A stretch of 64,000 bases of DNA from Phymorhynchus buccinoides (taxonomy: Eukaryota; Mollusca; Gastropoda; Neogastropoda; Raphitomidae): assembly GCA_017654935.2 (NCBI GenBank), contig CM065693.1:17606071-17670070 (forward strand), written 5' to 3'. The translations under genes were made by a program, and so were the position numbers. The notes below the pieces were generated by a model that was given only the letters and a program-made list of their open reading frames with translations, searched no databases and was not told where the DNA came from. Shown piece by piece: positions 24,181 through 36,335 of this stretch. Position 1 is the stretch's first letter, and each line of letters starts with the position of its first letter.

Positions 24181-25440
24181 GAGGAACAATGTCAATTGCG
24201 GGGCGGGAAGGGATTAACATGTTCCCCAATGAATAATGTTTTACGTCCTCTTGGACTTATAAAAACTCCATTATGGGACATTACTTTGGAAAGACTTTTG
24301 TTATAGAAAAGCAGGGAAAGCCGGTAAGTACAATTGAGCTTGAGGTTTGTTAAAATAATTGCCTTAAGATGTCAAAGTCTTAGGAAACTTGTAGAATGTA
24401 TTTTATATTTCGATTATGAGCTTGCCCCCTCCCGGATTAAAATGTTAAGGGCCACGAGTTAAAACACGATATGTAACGTAAAAATCGAAAATAGGCCTTT
24501 ATTTATTAAAACATATTTACATTTAGTCATCTTTATTGTTAAAAAGATCCGATATTAAGAAGCCTAAACAAAATTAGATGACGGCTCTATTATCAAGGGT
24601 CCCTATATACATGTTTATTTAAAAAGACCTGACAGCTGTTGCCTATGGCCTAACTAGAGGCGGCTTCGTTGTCTCAGGTCCCTAATTTACATTGCACTAG
24701 CGCAACGCCTAGTACTGGCAATGCACCGTACTGGTAACGCCTGGTACTGGTAATGCTGAGTACAGCAAACGCTGAGTACAGCAAATTTGAAGTTATTCGG
24801 TTAAGAAACGGTGGAGTTATAATGCCCCGTTTCGCGTTGGCGCTGCTCTAAGAGTGACACGATCTCCCGATTCTCTTCAAATTTGCTGACAGGCTTTGCC
24901 CCGGCCACAGGCAAGCCTGATAGCAAATTTGAAGTGATTCGGTTGAGAAACTGTGGAGTTATTCGTGAAAAGATGAAGCGGCATATAGCGCGCGCGTTTG
25001 TGAACCGATTCGCTTCCTGTTTGGTACACGGATAGGCACCGTCTCCAGTCATCTTTCTGCCAAATGCGAAGGCAATCGGTTCAGAAACGCCGGATATACG
25101 GGCGCCGAGAATGCCGGCGGATGCGCGTTTCGCGCATTTCGCGAACCGCGCAAATGACACGGCGCCCTGGTTCCCGTGGCCATAGCACCCGTTAGGGTTA
25201 ACAGCAAATTTGAAGCGATTCCGGTCGAAAAACGGCGAGTTATAAGCCCAGTTGTGGTTTCAAGACAGACAGATCAGACGGACACTTGCATTTTACTATA
25301 TGATGATGTTTAAAATCCACGCTCTAGTACATGTACAAGAAGAGCGGGTTCTGGTATAGATAAGAAAGAAAGAAACTCCCCCCCACTGTTTACAGGACCC
25401 TCTCATTCTACGAGGTATTAATATTAGTTAAGTTTAAAAG
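24181..25440. repeat. Old repeat region with recurring GCAAATTTGAAG motif
   Basis: A ~42-bp motif, GCAAATTTGAAG-(T/C)-(T/G)ATTCGGTT followed by AGAAAC and GGAGTTAT, occurs at 24780-24822, 24922-24962 and 25203-25242. Relatives lie at about 25059-25100 and, inverted, at 24869-24895. It ends with ACAGACAGATCAGACGG. No gene recognised; the motif resembles a common class of degenerate mollusc repeats. Confidence 0.5.
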
Positions 25441-25706
25441 GGATTTAAAACAAGTGTCCTACATATGGACTCTCCGGTTGCCACTCGAAGTCGATGGCCG
25501 ACATGCCTTTGTTTTCCTGATTCAATCACCGTGTAATCAACGTTCAACCCAAAACTTCCAAGTGTCTTTTCGTGTGTGCTGTGTCAGAGTAGATAAGTGG
25601 TTCGTTTCTCGGTTTAGTTTCAGGTAAATAGGCCCAGAAAAGTTGATAATCCCGAATCCAAAAGTTTTACACCACGTGCTGGGTGCCAGCCGGCCCGCCC
25701 GGCAGC

Positions 25707-25931
25707 ATGGCGGAAGCACAAACGATTGCTGAAGCCTGTGTTTTGGTCAACAAGAACCTGCAGCGGCAGGACCAAGTGCCTTATAACGTCGCAGAACTAG
25801 TGCGAGAATGCGAGACACATCTAGTGTGTAGAGGAAGTGTGGAAGAGGGCCCAAGAGGGGTGGACTTTGGCGAGTGTATGCCAGACATCAGCAGCTCGGG
25901 TCGCCCTCCTCACGAAAGGAATAACACTTAG
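25707..25931 (+). CDS. Candidate first coding exon of an unrecognised gene, cut by the assembly gap
   Basis: An ATG in a strong context (GGCAGCATGGCGGAAG) within a CpG-rich stretch, preceded by CACGTG (25674-25679), starts a protein-like segment beginning MAEAQTIAEACVLVNKN and containing VPYNVAELVRECE. About 45-50 residues look like real protein. The later part (after about 25850) may already be intron or low-quality sequence, so the exon 3' end is uncertain. I do not recognise the family. The continuation would lie in or beyond the 500-N gap. Confidence 0.4.
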   Translation: MAEAQTIAEACVLVNKNLQRQDQVPYNVAELVRECETHLVCRGSVEEGPRGVDFGECMPDISSSGRPPHERNNT

Positions 25932-26062
25932 GGGGTTCAGAATTCAACTCACGGGACTCCAACCTTTCACCACGCAAAGACAGTGACGGAATGTAAAGGG
26001 AAAGTACCATCAGTAAACTGATTATTGGGGGTCTTTCACTTTCTCGCCCCTGCAGATGCAGT

Positions 26063-26562
26063 NNNNNNNNNNNNNNNNNNNNNNNNNNNNNNNNNNNNNN
26101 NNNNNNNNNNNNNNNNNNNNNNNNNNNNNNNNNNNNNNNNNNNNNNNNNNNNNNNNNNNNNNNNNNNNNNNNNNNNNNNNNNNNNNNNNNNNNNNNNNNN
26201 NNNNNNNNNNNNNNNNNNNNNNNNNNNNNNNNNNNNNNNNNNNNNNNNNNNNNNNNNNNNNNNNNNNNNNNNNNNNNNNNNNNNNNNNNNNNNNNNNNNN
26301 NNNNNNNNNNNNNNNNNNNNNNNNNNNNNNNNNNNNNNNNNNNNNNNNNNNNNNNNNNNNNNNNNNNNNNNNNNNNNNNNNNNNNNNNNNNNNNNNNNNN
26401 NNNNNNNNNNNNNNNNNNNNNNNNNNNNNNNNNNNNNNNNNNNNNNNNNNNNNNNNNNNNNNNNNNNNNNNNNNNNNNNNNNNNNNNNNNNNNNNNNNNN
26501 NNNNNNNNNNNNNNNNNNNNNNNNNNNNNNNNNNNNNNNNNNNNNNNNNNNNNNNNNNNNNN
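26063..26562. other. Assembly gap of exactly 500 N
   Basis: 500 consecutive N. The round length indicates a placeholder of unknown true size, so order and distance across it are not proven. Confidence 0.99.
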
Positions 26563-29504
26563 TCCGAAATGACATATTGCTGTCAAAAAATTCTTAAGAA
26601 ATATTACAAAATTTCCTAGACGGAAAGAAAGTCGATTACAAATGGGGAACTGTATATTATATTTTTTACTTGACGTATGAGTTATAAAAACAAAACCCTC
26701 CATAATAGAGGCAGAGATCTTTTTTTTTTGGAACTATTCAATCCTAACCCGCAAACATAGTGTATTTTTAAACAGTAGTGAGTGACACGCGCTTGGAAAT
26801 TCAAAGATGGAAGGTCTGCTGAAAACTAATTTTTATCCATTTGAGCATAACAGCAATGAGGTCATGAAGCCTACAACTTTTTTTTCCTAATTTTGCGACA
26901 AGACACCACCGAGAAAACCAACTAAACAACCAAAAACAAAAACCCCCACAATATTGGCATTAGGTTGTTATAGCTGACAACCTCACCACGCACAGCACGC
27001 ACACACACACGCAACCCCCATACACACAAGAACACCACACACTCACGCACGCAACGCACACACACACACGCACGCATCACACGTTAACGGATTTCAAGAT
27101 AAAGGATCGTGTCTCTAACTGGTTTAAACAAAATAGATAGTACATAAACGAAGTTGATGTAGCAAGCAAAAAACCCAATAGTTCACGAAATAAAAGCTGG
27201 GGGGAAAATTACAATAGCCAAAGAAAGGAAAATTGCGGTATTCAAGGTCAAAGGTCAGACAGGGTTGATATAACGAAAGGAAAAGACTTCCTTTTCAAGC
27301 TGTTTACCCCTCTGCCAAATTTTTAATTCAAAGTTCCCCACAAAACTGTAGTTTTTAAGATAATCGATACAACAGACACACACACACACACACAAAACCG
27401 AATCGCAAACACCCACGGCCTTGGCGGGTATTTAAAAAACAGTATGAGAAGCACAAAGAGCTAAAATCATATCCCATGATACCTGTACTGAGCACCCCCC
27501 CACCTCTGTATTAAAGACCATTATTGGGGCTGATTTCGTTAAGTTGCTCTCTCTCTCCTCTCTCACTCTCTCTTCCGTCTCCTGTCTCTCTCTTCTGGCA
27601 ATCTACTGCTGTCTCTGTCCTCTGCCCCTCGAAAACACCGCCTACCAACACCCCCCCCCCCCCCCTATTCCTCTCTCATCTCTCTACGCCGGCCCCAGCT
27701 CTTGTCAGAGTAAATGTCTAGCTGCTGACTGCAAAGTATTCTTTCATCACATCTGTGAAAATACCTATTTCTGGCATTGTTAATAAATCAAATCGGGAAG
27801 GAACTTGTTCTGAGTGTTGCCACTGCCTCCGGGCGTTGCCCCCGGGATCGATTCCGCACCAATCTTTATTATCCACCAAAGTCCCACAATGCGGCGACAG
27901 TTCAGAGCCTGAGAGAACGTTTTAAAAAAGGATTTTCATTCATTATCATTTATAATCTTCCTACCTCCCTTCCTGCCCCAACACCGTCTCCACTGCTCCC
28001 GGACCCACCACCCCCACCCCCCCCAATTCCTAATGCCCCCCCACCATATATACTCACCACATATATCCATCACCCACCACACCCACACACAGACACAATT
28101 AACACATCCTTCTCAGGCACTGGACTGTAGGAGGTATACAGCAAAGACTTTCAGAGATAGGTACGCACTGGAAGTCGGCAATCTACGGGCTGGTTGATAA
28201 GAAAGCCATTCAAAAAGCCTGAGAGGAAAACCGGGCCATTCAGGTTGCGACAAGCTGGCCTGCCAGTGGTATTTCACCCTCCTAGCGCTCGGTGCCGACA
28301 AAAGGCAGGGGGGACGAAACCACAGTTTGTGGACCCCCTTAGGATTTAACAATGGAACACTTCGGGCCAAACCACCGTGGCACTCCAGTGGGTACAGGTA
28401 ACGTTCAGTTTATCCTGAGGTTTATGCTTGAACAGCCACGATGATATTTTTTATATGATCCGAGGGTGATAGTGAGTAGTATACAAGGGCGCAACCCTAT
28501 GGCGCACGCGCACGAACACACACGCGAACGTACGCGCACACGCACACGTACCACGATCCACGCACGTATACACAACACACCACACATAGACACACATAAC
28601 AAAAAGACACACACACAGAATACACACACAACACACGCACACGCGCAAACACACACGCCCACACACAACGCACACGCACACGCAATAGCACAGGACACAC
28701 ACCACACACACACACACCAAACCACAACAACTAAATCAAGGAGGGAATGAATTGAAAGAGGAAAACAAGAAAGGGTGGGTGTTTGAAAATAAAGAATAAT
28801 ACTTTAAAATCAAAATGATTAATTCAAAAGAGGATGAGGGCTGTATAAATTATTTCTAAACCGCAGTTCAAGTTTGAAGATCTCTGAAATAAGTGTGGTG
28901 TGCGTGAGTGCGTGCGATGAAAACTACACTTTACCGTTACATTTTACATGAATACGTCTCACAAAAAAATGTGCACATGCTCGTATTTAGTGTCGCTAGT
29001 TGATTTTGATTTTTGCGGCAAGGTCAATCTATAGTGTGTTTAGTGAAAACATAATGCCACAAGAAATTTAAACGATTTTTAAAAAAAAGATCATCCTAAA
29101 TGAATTCCCTCTAGAGAAGTTCGTTAGTTTAGGTTCAAATATTTGAAAACGCACAAAGGAGGGTATCTGCCTTTGGCTGTTTAGCACTACTTTAGTTTCC
29201 TGAATTGCTGAACCATCCATTTTGATTTTGATTTTAGCTACCAGCAAATGCTTGCTGAAAAAATAAGCCCTCAGGGCTCCCACGAACCCCCATGCAGGAA
29301 GAAACAGAGGAAATTAATCTTTAAAATTGAGAAGTTCAGGGATATAAAATTCCTCTAATAAAAAAGATGTATTATTATTTATATTTTGTATTGCACAAGT
29401 GGTTGGTATTTCGTCCGCCATTTTGGAAAAAATGACGAAACATAAAGTGGCAATGGCTTTGGACATCTGAATTCTCGGCAAAAAGAAAGATGTAAGATTT
29501 ACAC

Positions 29505-29800
29505 CTCCACAGTACACGAATTCCCCTCATTCTAGCTATTTCAGTTTTCCACAGGAGCTATTATGTTTCAAATATTTCTTTATAACAAGAGGGCAAATAT
29601 TCTTATTCATTGATTTTTATGGTTAGGGAATAGAGGGAAAAGACCTTAACAAGTGCTATGAACCTTGAATAAAAAACACGCTTTAAAAATTGGTTATTAG
29701 CTGATGACGAGAGAAAAGTTGAAAAAGTGTTAAACAAAAGGCATTGAATGAAAGGAGCTGAAAAAGCATACTGTGCCTACCGCCTCCAGTCTTGGTTCTT
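29505..29800 (+). repeat. Dispersed repeat, corrupted copy
   Basis: Same order of words as 54455-54720 (CACAGTACAC, TTCCCCTCATTCTAGCT, CAGTTTTCCACAG, GCAAATATTCTTATT, AAAAGACCTTA, AACAAAAGGCAT), with many extra bases in this copy. Confidence 0.7.
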
Positions 29801-30164
29801 TCCGGTAGAGTAGAGCACTTAAAAATCTCCAATAATTTTTAAATAACTAAAGTTGACTTTATTGATTCACATTCATGAAGATGAGAATGGTACTAGAAGC
29901 GCTTTTGAAGGGTACTTATATCACACAGGAGTACTTATTTCTCAATTGACAAACCGGTAATCCTCGCAGCACCCAGAAGGACACGATGAGCTGACCCGAG
30001 GCAGCTGTACAGTGGGCAGATATTAAAGGGCACGACACACACGGGTTCAAACTCGACGAAAAAATAAGCGGAACAATGACCCCAGTTCTTATATGACAAC
30101 CGCGAAATGACATGGGCACTGGTATGCATAACAAAAACAAACGGAGTCATCATTGGTTAAAGAG

Positions 30165-30640
30165 AGAGAGATGAGAGAGAGGAGAGGAAAGGAGAGATAA
30201 AAGAGAGAATGAGAAGAGAAGAGAACGAGAGAGAGAGAGAGAAAGAGAATGAAATGAAATGAAAAACATTTTAGTTCAGCTAGGCCAATGGTCTTCTAAA
30301 AGAGGAGAGGATGAGAATGAAATGAAATGAAAAACATATTTAATCAACTAGGCCATGGCTTCTAAAAAAGAAGAGAGAGAAGAGAGAGAGAGAAGAGAGG
30401 AATGATTAAATGAGAAATGACAAAAAACTTTTAATTTAATCTAGGCCATGGCATTCTAAAGAGAAAGAGAGAGGAAAGAGAAAAGCAGGGAAAGAGGTAG
30501 AAGAGAAAAGAGGGTATGAGGATTGAGAAGATGAGTGAAGAGATTGAGAATGGAAATGAAATTGAAAAAACATGTTATTCATCTGGCATGGCTTCTAAGA
30601 GAAGGGGAGAGGAGGAGTTAGAGAGAGACGGAGGGAAGAG
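30165..30640 (+). repeat. Imperfect tandem repeat with GAATGAAATGAAA and AGGCCATGGCTTCTAAA
   Basis: About four units of roughly 75-100 bp, each AG-rich tract + GAATGAAATGAAAAACAT + CTAGGCCATGGCTTCTAAA. Unit lengths vary, probably from sequencing errors. Confidence 0.6.
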
Positions 30641-32196
30641 AGAGAGAGAGAGACGCGGCCGATCGCACACCACGCCGCTACGCGGACAGGACAATACAAT
30701 GCACAAACCCTCACGTTCTCGTCATTCGCATGTACTCCAATTCTGTTATTAGACCTGGGGTACAACAAAAAGAAAGAGGGTTAGAGAGGCAGACTTACAG
30801 AGAGAGAGAGAGAGAGAGATGAGGACGAGAGAGAGGATTCGGACAGGCAGAGAGTGCAAGAAAAAATAGAGAGACGGGAACGGACAGGAGATGAGACAGA
30901 AGCGTGTGTTGAGGATCAGAAGCATGACGCAACGAAACGATATGAATCCTGTTAATGTTGGAAAAGTCATCAAAGGCCACAATAATGACCAGGCTTCTTT
31001 TCCATCTTGCCCCACACAAAACAATAATAAGAAACTGAGTAATGAAAAGAAACCACACACAAAAAAAAAACCACACTTTCATTTATTGTGACCTACTACT
31101 GCAAAACGTCTGTGAGACGACAATGCCAATAAGCCACTTTAAAACAATTATTGAAGCGATACACCATGTACCATACTAACTTTGAAGAATTGGTTTTGAA
31201 CCACTTTTATATATAATCTTTTTAATTAAACAATATTTTATGCCAAAAATAGTTCTAATGCTCAAAGACAATGGTTTTTTTTTAAACAACACAAAAAATA
31301 GACATTCTAATATAAACGGTAGTCATGCATAAATGTCTAGGATTTAGTTCATATAGCGTACCAATTTTAAGAAGGTTGCTTTTGCAAATGAATTGTTTTC
31401 ATTTATTATTTTTTCCCACTTGAGGCATATAGCCAGTTCTTACTTTCATCCATAACTAGTTGACATTGGAAGAATTCACACTAAAAGTCGAAAAAATATC
31501 TGCATTAAACCATGTAGAGCATTGTTGGTGGGGTTTTTATAACAAATTTTATTTATTCCACCCTCAAAGATTAGACTTCAGGTAATCCTTAATCGATGTT
31601 CAAGATTGCAAATCACACAATGTTATAATGTAAACTGTTGTAATGTTTCTAATAATTAATGGGGACGCCTGAACCGCACACGGAAAAACAGCGTAGCTTG
31701 TTGGTTTTGTTATTACATTTTTTCGGGGGGGGAGGGTTGGTTTTTTCAAAGTAGTATTTTGCTTGCCAATTTGCTGTGAAGTTTACTTTACCCCAGCAAA
31801 GGTGCTTCTTCGTATTTGGGGGATAATTAATGTCGTTTATTCTGAATGTTTATGATCAAAATCTCCAACAATTGTATGCTTTCTTCTACATTGTCAGTAT
31901 ATAGCAAGGGCTACCACCTGTGGTCTAACGTCAGACATATATATTAGACATAGTTTAATGTTGACACTGATCGGTATAACTGATGAGACGGTTTTGCTGT
32001 AAATATATTTAATCCTAAATAATTAATGAACCATTGAATTATAGCGGCTCTTATTTCTCCTTACGGTTGGGGGCTTTAAGCGCCTTCACAAAGAAGTAAA
32101 AAAATCGGAGCAAAACAAACAACAAAACAACGGACTATCATAAGGAACAACCCGAACGAAAATCAACAATGTAACACACTACATTTATACGTCCAC

Positions 32197-32400
32197 ATCA
32201 CCCCCCCAACACCCCTCACCACCCCCCCCTCCCACCCCCCCCCCCCCCCCCCCCCCACCCATCAGCCCCCCCCCCACCCCCCCCCCCCCCCCCCCCCACA
32301 CCCCGCCCCACCTCTCCACCCCGCCCCCCACGCCCCGGCCGCCCCACCAGAGGCGCCCCCGCCCCCGCCCGCCGCCCCCCCCGTTTCGACACCCCGCCCT
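32197..32400. repeat. C-rich low-complexity tract
   Basis: About 200 bp of nearly pure C with occasional A/G. Polypyrimidine sequence or a read-error homopolymer artefact. Confidence 0.85.
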
Positions 32401-33729
32401 GTTTTTTTCACCAAGAAATCACAAAAACCATTACAAGAATAGCAGTTTTCCACGCAAACAAGTGATTTTGTTTACACTTCCCGACCACGCACCTCTCAGG
32501 GCCCGCCCCCGCATGTCACCATCCCGCCTTCATAGGACCTCAAAGCTGACCCTACTTTTCATAGATCTCCCAGCAACCTGCACGGAGCAGGCGGCATTCA
32601 ATAAACGAATGCTAACAAAAAAGAAGGGCGGGGGAGGGGGGGGGGTAGTCTGGTCAAGACATCTCCATACAAAGTGTCTTGCCCCAACCCTGTATGATAC
32701 AACGCAGCTGCTTTTCGTTGATTTCTGGCAACCTAGGGACATCGCAGACGGACAGGACCAGATGGTCATGCAAACCCCACTCCATGTCTAGACGAACTCC
32801 AGATTACATTGAATTCACTGGTTAAATGAGGCTCTATACTAATGAATTATATGCCCCTCAGCGACCATACAGAGAAATAGTGTCACAGATAGGGGGCTTA
32901 GTACGGTGGGTCCTGAACAGGCTCTACTGAGATCTACACGAAGTGACTCAAGCCAGCAGTGCAGTGCTACCTCACGGTTGGTTGCCTCCTGCGGCCAAAT
33001 AGATTCGCTCCTCTTGGACACTGGTCCGGATTTTTCTGCGGACCTGAACGTGCGGGAGGTGTGGCTGCGGACACATTGTGGACGCGATTACGTGAGTATA
33101 TGGTTCTGTGTGGGAAGCAACGCCACTGTTAACGGTCCCAGAAGAAGGAGACAGCAAAAAAGAAATCAAAACAAACAAAGGGCGTCGCCGCAGCGGACAG
33201 ACAGGCCGTGCCAACCAGCAATGCCACGCACTTGCGACACCCGGTGTCGGAGTTGTCACGACACGATCCTGACACAAAATTAGCAAGAGGGATTCAGTCC
33301 TCTAGTACACGAGATACAGCTTGAAGATACAAAATACATAGCGAAAGAAGGAAATGTTCGGTGATTTCAACGGGTCCAAAACTTCCTACCACGGCCCACA
33401 GGTCAGCATGGCCGATAAATAAATGCTGGGATGTTTCTACTCTAGGGTATACAGTTACCACATACAATCGAAGAATTCACGCTTTCTGTCATAACGCACA
33501 TAAATGTGGAAAATAAAGACTTAAACACCCAGTTTGTATGACCGCCTACCCACTATCAAGGGCTAGCCAATCTCCCGGACCGTGACGTTGACCTTGATTC
33601 GGTATGCAAACCAATCAGAACTGGCATAAGCAAAGTAGATACGATACAAATTTGACCGGACTCTAACACCCCAAACGGCATGTGGGGTTATGTGCCCCTT
33701 TAAAGAGTTTTCGGGTTTAACACAGAGTC

Positions 33730-34990
33730 AGTGTAAGTCCAAGTCAAGGGTCACAGCGGACGGACGCACGAGAATATTTTGCCTGCGGATGCCTTACTCT
33801 CCATGGTGACACACCAGCAGACAAAATTTGGTACGTGCGATTTTCGGCAAGCGGTTCGGGAGAGTATCCTTGGGACAGACAGAAAATACAAAAAAACAAT
33901 AACCCCAGAAATGCCACGCCACTTGCGACAACACGAATTGCAGTGTACAATCCTGACACCACAAAATTGGAAGGGATTCTGTCTTCTAGTTCACGAGATA
34001 CAGCTTGAAGAAGAAACAATAGGCGCCGCAAAGAAAAGGAAATTTCGTTTCAAGGGGTACACTTCAATGTGAGGGCAGCACATGAGTAGGAGGGCGCAGG
34101 GAAATACTGAAGGAGAGGAGATAGATATTGGATTTTTGATAGAATTTTAATTTATGCGTCGGGATAGTTTTCTTCTTAGGGTATACTAGGTACCACACAC
34201 AATCGGACGCTGCTGTCTGTCACAGTAACCAAATGGGGAAAATATGGCTTAAAACCCAAGGTGTAGGACCCCTTACCACTTTCAACGGTCCTACTGGAGC
34301 GTCCCGTGACACCATACTGACATTGACCTTGATCACGGTGGTTTATGCCCACCATCAAGGAACGGGGAATAAGCCAAAGTACCTTTCCATGCCAAAATTT
34401 GAAGACTCTTAACACTAACGGCTGTGGGTAGTTATGGCCCCTGCAAAGATGTCGGTTCTCAAGGTCGGTTACGCCAACGGTCAAGGTTCCACGACGGCAA
34501 AAAATGGTTTGCGCGGATGCCGTCCCTCTCAATTGGTGGAGCGCCACACCAGCACACAAACATTTGACGTTAGATTCTGTCGGACCACGCGTTCGAATAT
34601 ATCTTGGGGTACAGAGACAGGAAAGCGAGTGCGCGCGAAACAAAAAAGACCCCCTCCGATTTTCAGGCTCCAACGATCCTTCTTTACCCTTGGACCTTGA
34701 CCCTTGATCACGGCTATTGCCATCTAAGAACGGGCAATCAAAGGCCAAAAACCACCTTCATGCCAAGTTTCAACACATTCCTATGTTGATCGGTGTCCGA
34801 GAATAGGGCTTAAAAATAGTAATTTTCGGTTTTCAAGGTCGTACGCAAGGTCAACGGTCACGACGGCAAAAATGGTTTGCGCTGATCTCTTCCTATTACA
34901 AAAGACGGGCCACACAATATCACACAAAACTTTGACGCGATTATGGTTCAAAGTCGGTTCGGGGGCAGATATCCTTGGGACAGACAGAAA
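33730..34990 (+). repeat. Degenerate tandem repeat ending ATCCTTGGGACAGACAGA
   Basis: Three related units near 33740-33890, 34490-34625 and 34850-34990 share GACGG(C)AAAAATGGTTTGCG-type words, CACACCAGCA, CAAAAT-TTGACG, a TCGGTTCGGG-type stretch and CCTTGGGACAGACAG. The units are too corrupted to define exactly. Confidence 0.45.
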
Positions 34991-36179
34991 GAAATCCCCC
35001 AACAAGCGCGAAATCCGCAGACGCAGTTTGGGGACTACGCAGGTCTAATTTTTACCCACATCAATATTTGATGTTACCTCCCTGGGCTTTTGCAAATAAT
35101 TTTTGATAAATCTGTAAGCCAGAAATGTCTATCTCTTGCACCATGTTTTCGTAACTGTTTTATGACATCTCTTGGAGAATATCATTCATAAAACTATGGT
35201 TATACATAGCTTTATAATCATCAAAAAGAAGACGGCCATACTCGGGCGTGTCGTTTTTTGTAGTGTGCAAGTTCATATGTTTATGTATTTTGTACGCTTT
35301 TAAAAAGTACATCATTCTTTAAAGAGCGGCGCAGAAGTGTGTCAGCCTAGATTTGAAGTGTGACGACCAATATTTTGTTCGCGCGTAAATTGTGCCGACA
35401 AATGTTTGGAACCCGACAGAACCGACAGCCTCACGCCGATCCCAAATCCGAATCGACCGACACACGACAAAGTGGAGTATAGGTTTGTGGCGTGAGCCCA
35501 CAAACAAAAAACAAAAGCAACAAACAAACAAAACACAAAGCCAAAACTACAAACCAGCCCATCGCAAAGCCGTTCACCTTCGGTGACGGAGCAAAAATCT
35601 GCGTGTCTCGATGAATTGAGATGCGTGCGCCGCCACATAAGAGTATCTGTTCGCTTAGTCCTGTCATGTGAAACAGTAGTATTCTTTTAGTAGTTCAAGC
35701 CACAAGAAAAATTATCGTGCCTCTGACTTCTTTCGCCTAGGTATCATCGGTTCCTAAAACCAACTCCTAATCAAATTATTGGCCGTTCAATCCATGTACC
35801 ACTGGTACAAGGAATAGTATGTGTAAAGCCGCCATTGTGGGTCACCATTGCTTCTCTTGTCCTTAGAGTGACCGAGATGACGTGCTACGTTAAAATTCCC
35901 CCCTCTTTTGATCTTCTTCTTCTTCGAATCGCTCCAGACAGTTTCCTGCCAATTATGAGCGCCTTAAGCTTGTTAATTTTCGCCGCTTATGCGGCCCAGA
36001 GTTAAGAAAAATAATTAGACCCAGCAGTCCGGACTTCGGGCTGGAGGAAATCTAGATTTAAAAAGTTTCTTGACAAAAAAGGCAGGAGAAGACGAGACAG
36101 ACAGTAGATGTGACAGCCACAGCCAGGGGGAGAGGAAAAGGCAGAGTCAAATGAGAGTACAGATTAGAGGAGGAACGTT

Positions 36180-36335
36180 CAGTTTAGCGTCTGCGTATCG
36201 GCTTTTCGCATGTACGACGGGCTGAATGAGGACACAACCATACCGACAGGGTTATTAAACCATAAAATTTAAAGTGTTCCGGAAATACACTGTTTTAGCC
36301 AAAAACAGAGCCGGAGAATTGGCGATCAGTGATGA
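36180..36335 (-). mobile_element. U2-like SINE, corrupted copy 2
   Basis: Shares TTCAGTTTAGCGTC, CGTATCGGCTTT, ATGTACGACGGGCTGAA and a corrupted GCCAAAA...GCGATCAG end with 9691-9828. Indels are consistent with the low quality of this block. Confidence 0.5.

Noticed and set aside
25888..26703. Frames spanning the gap
   Set aside because: They consist mostly of undetermined residues from the 500 N.
32906..33090. Protein-like frame ending at a GTGAGT donor
   Set aside because: No recognisable family and no neighbour exon. It lies in unreliable sequence, so I could not support a gene.
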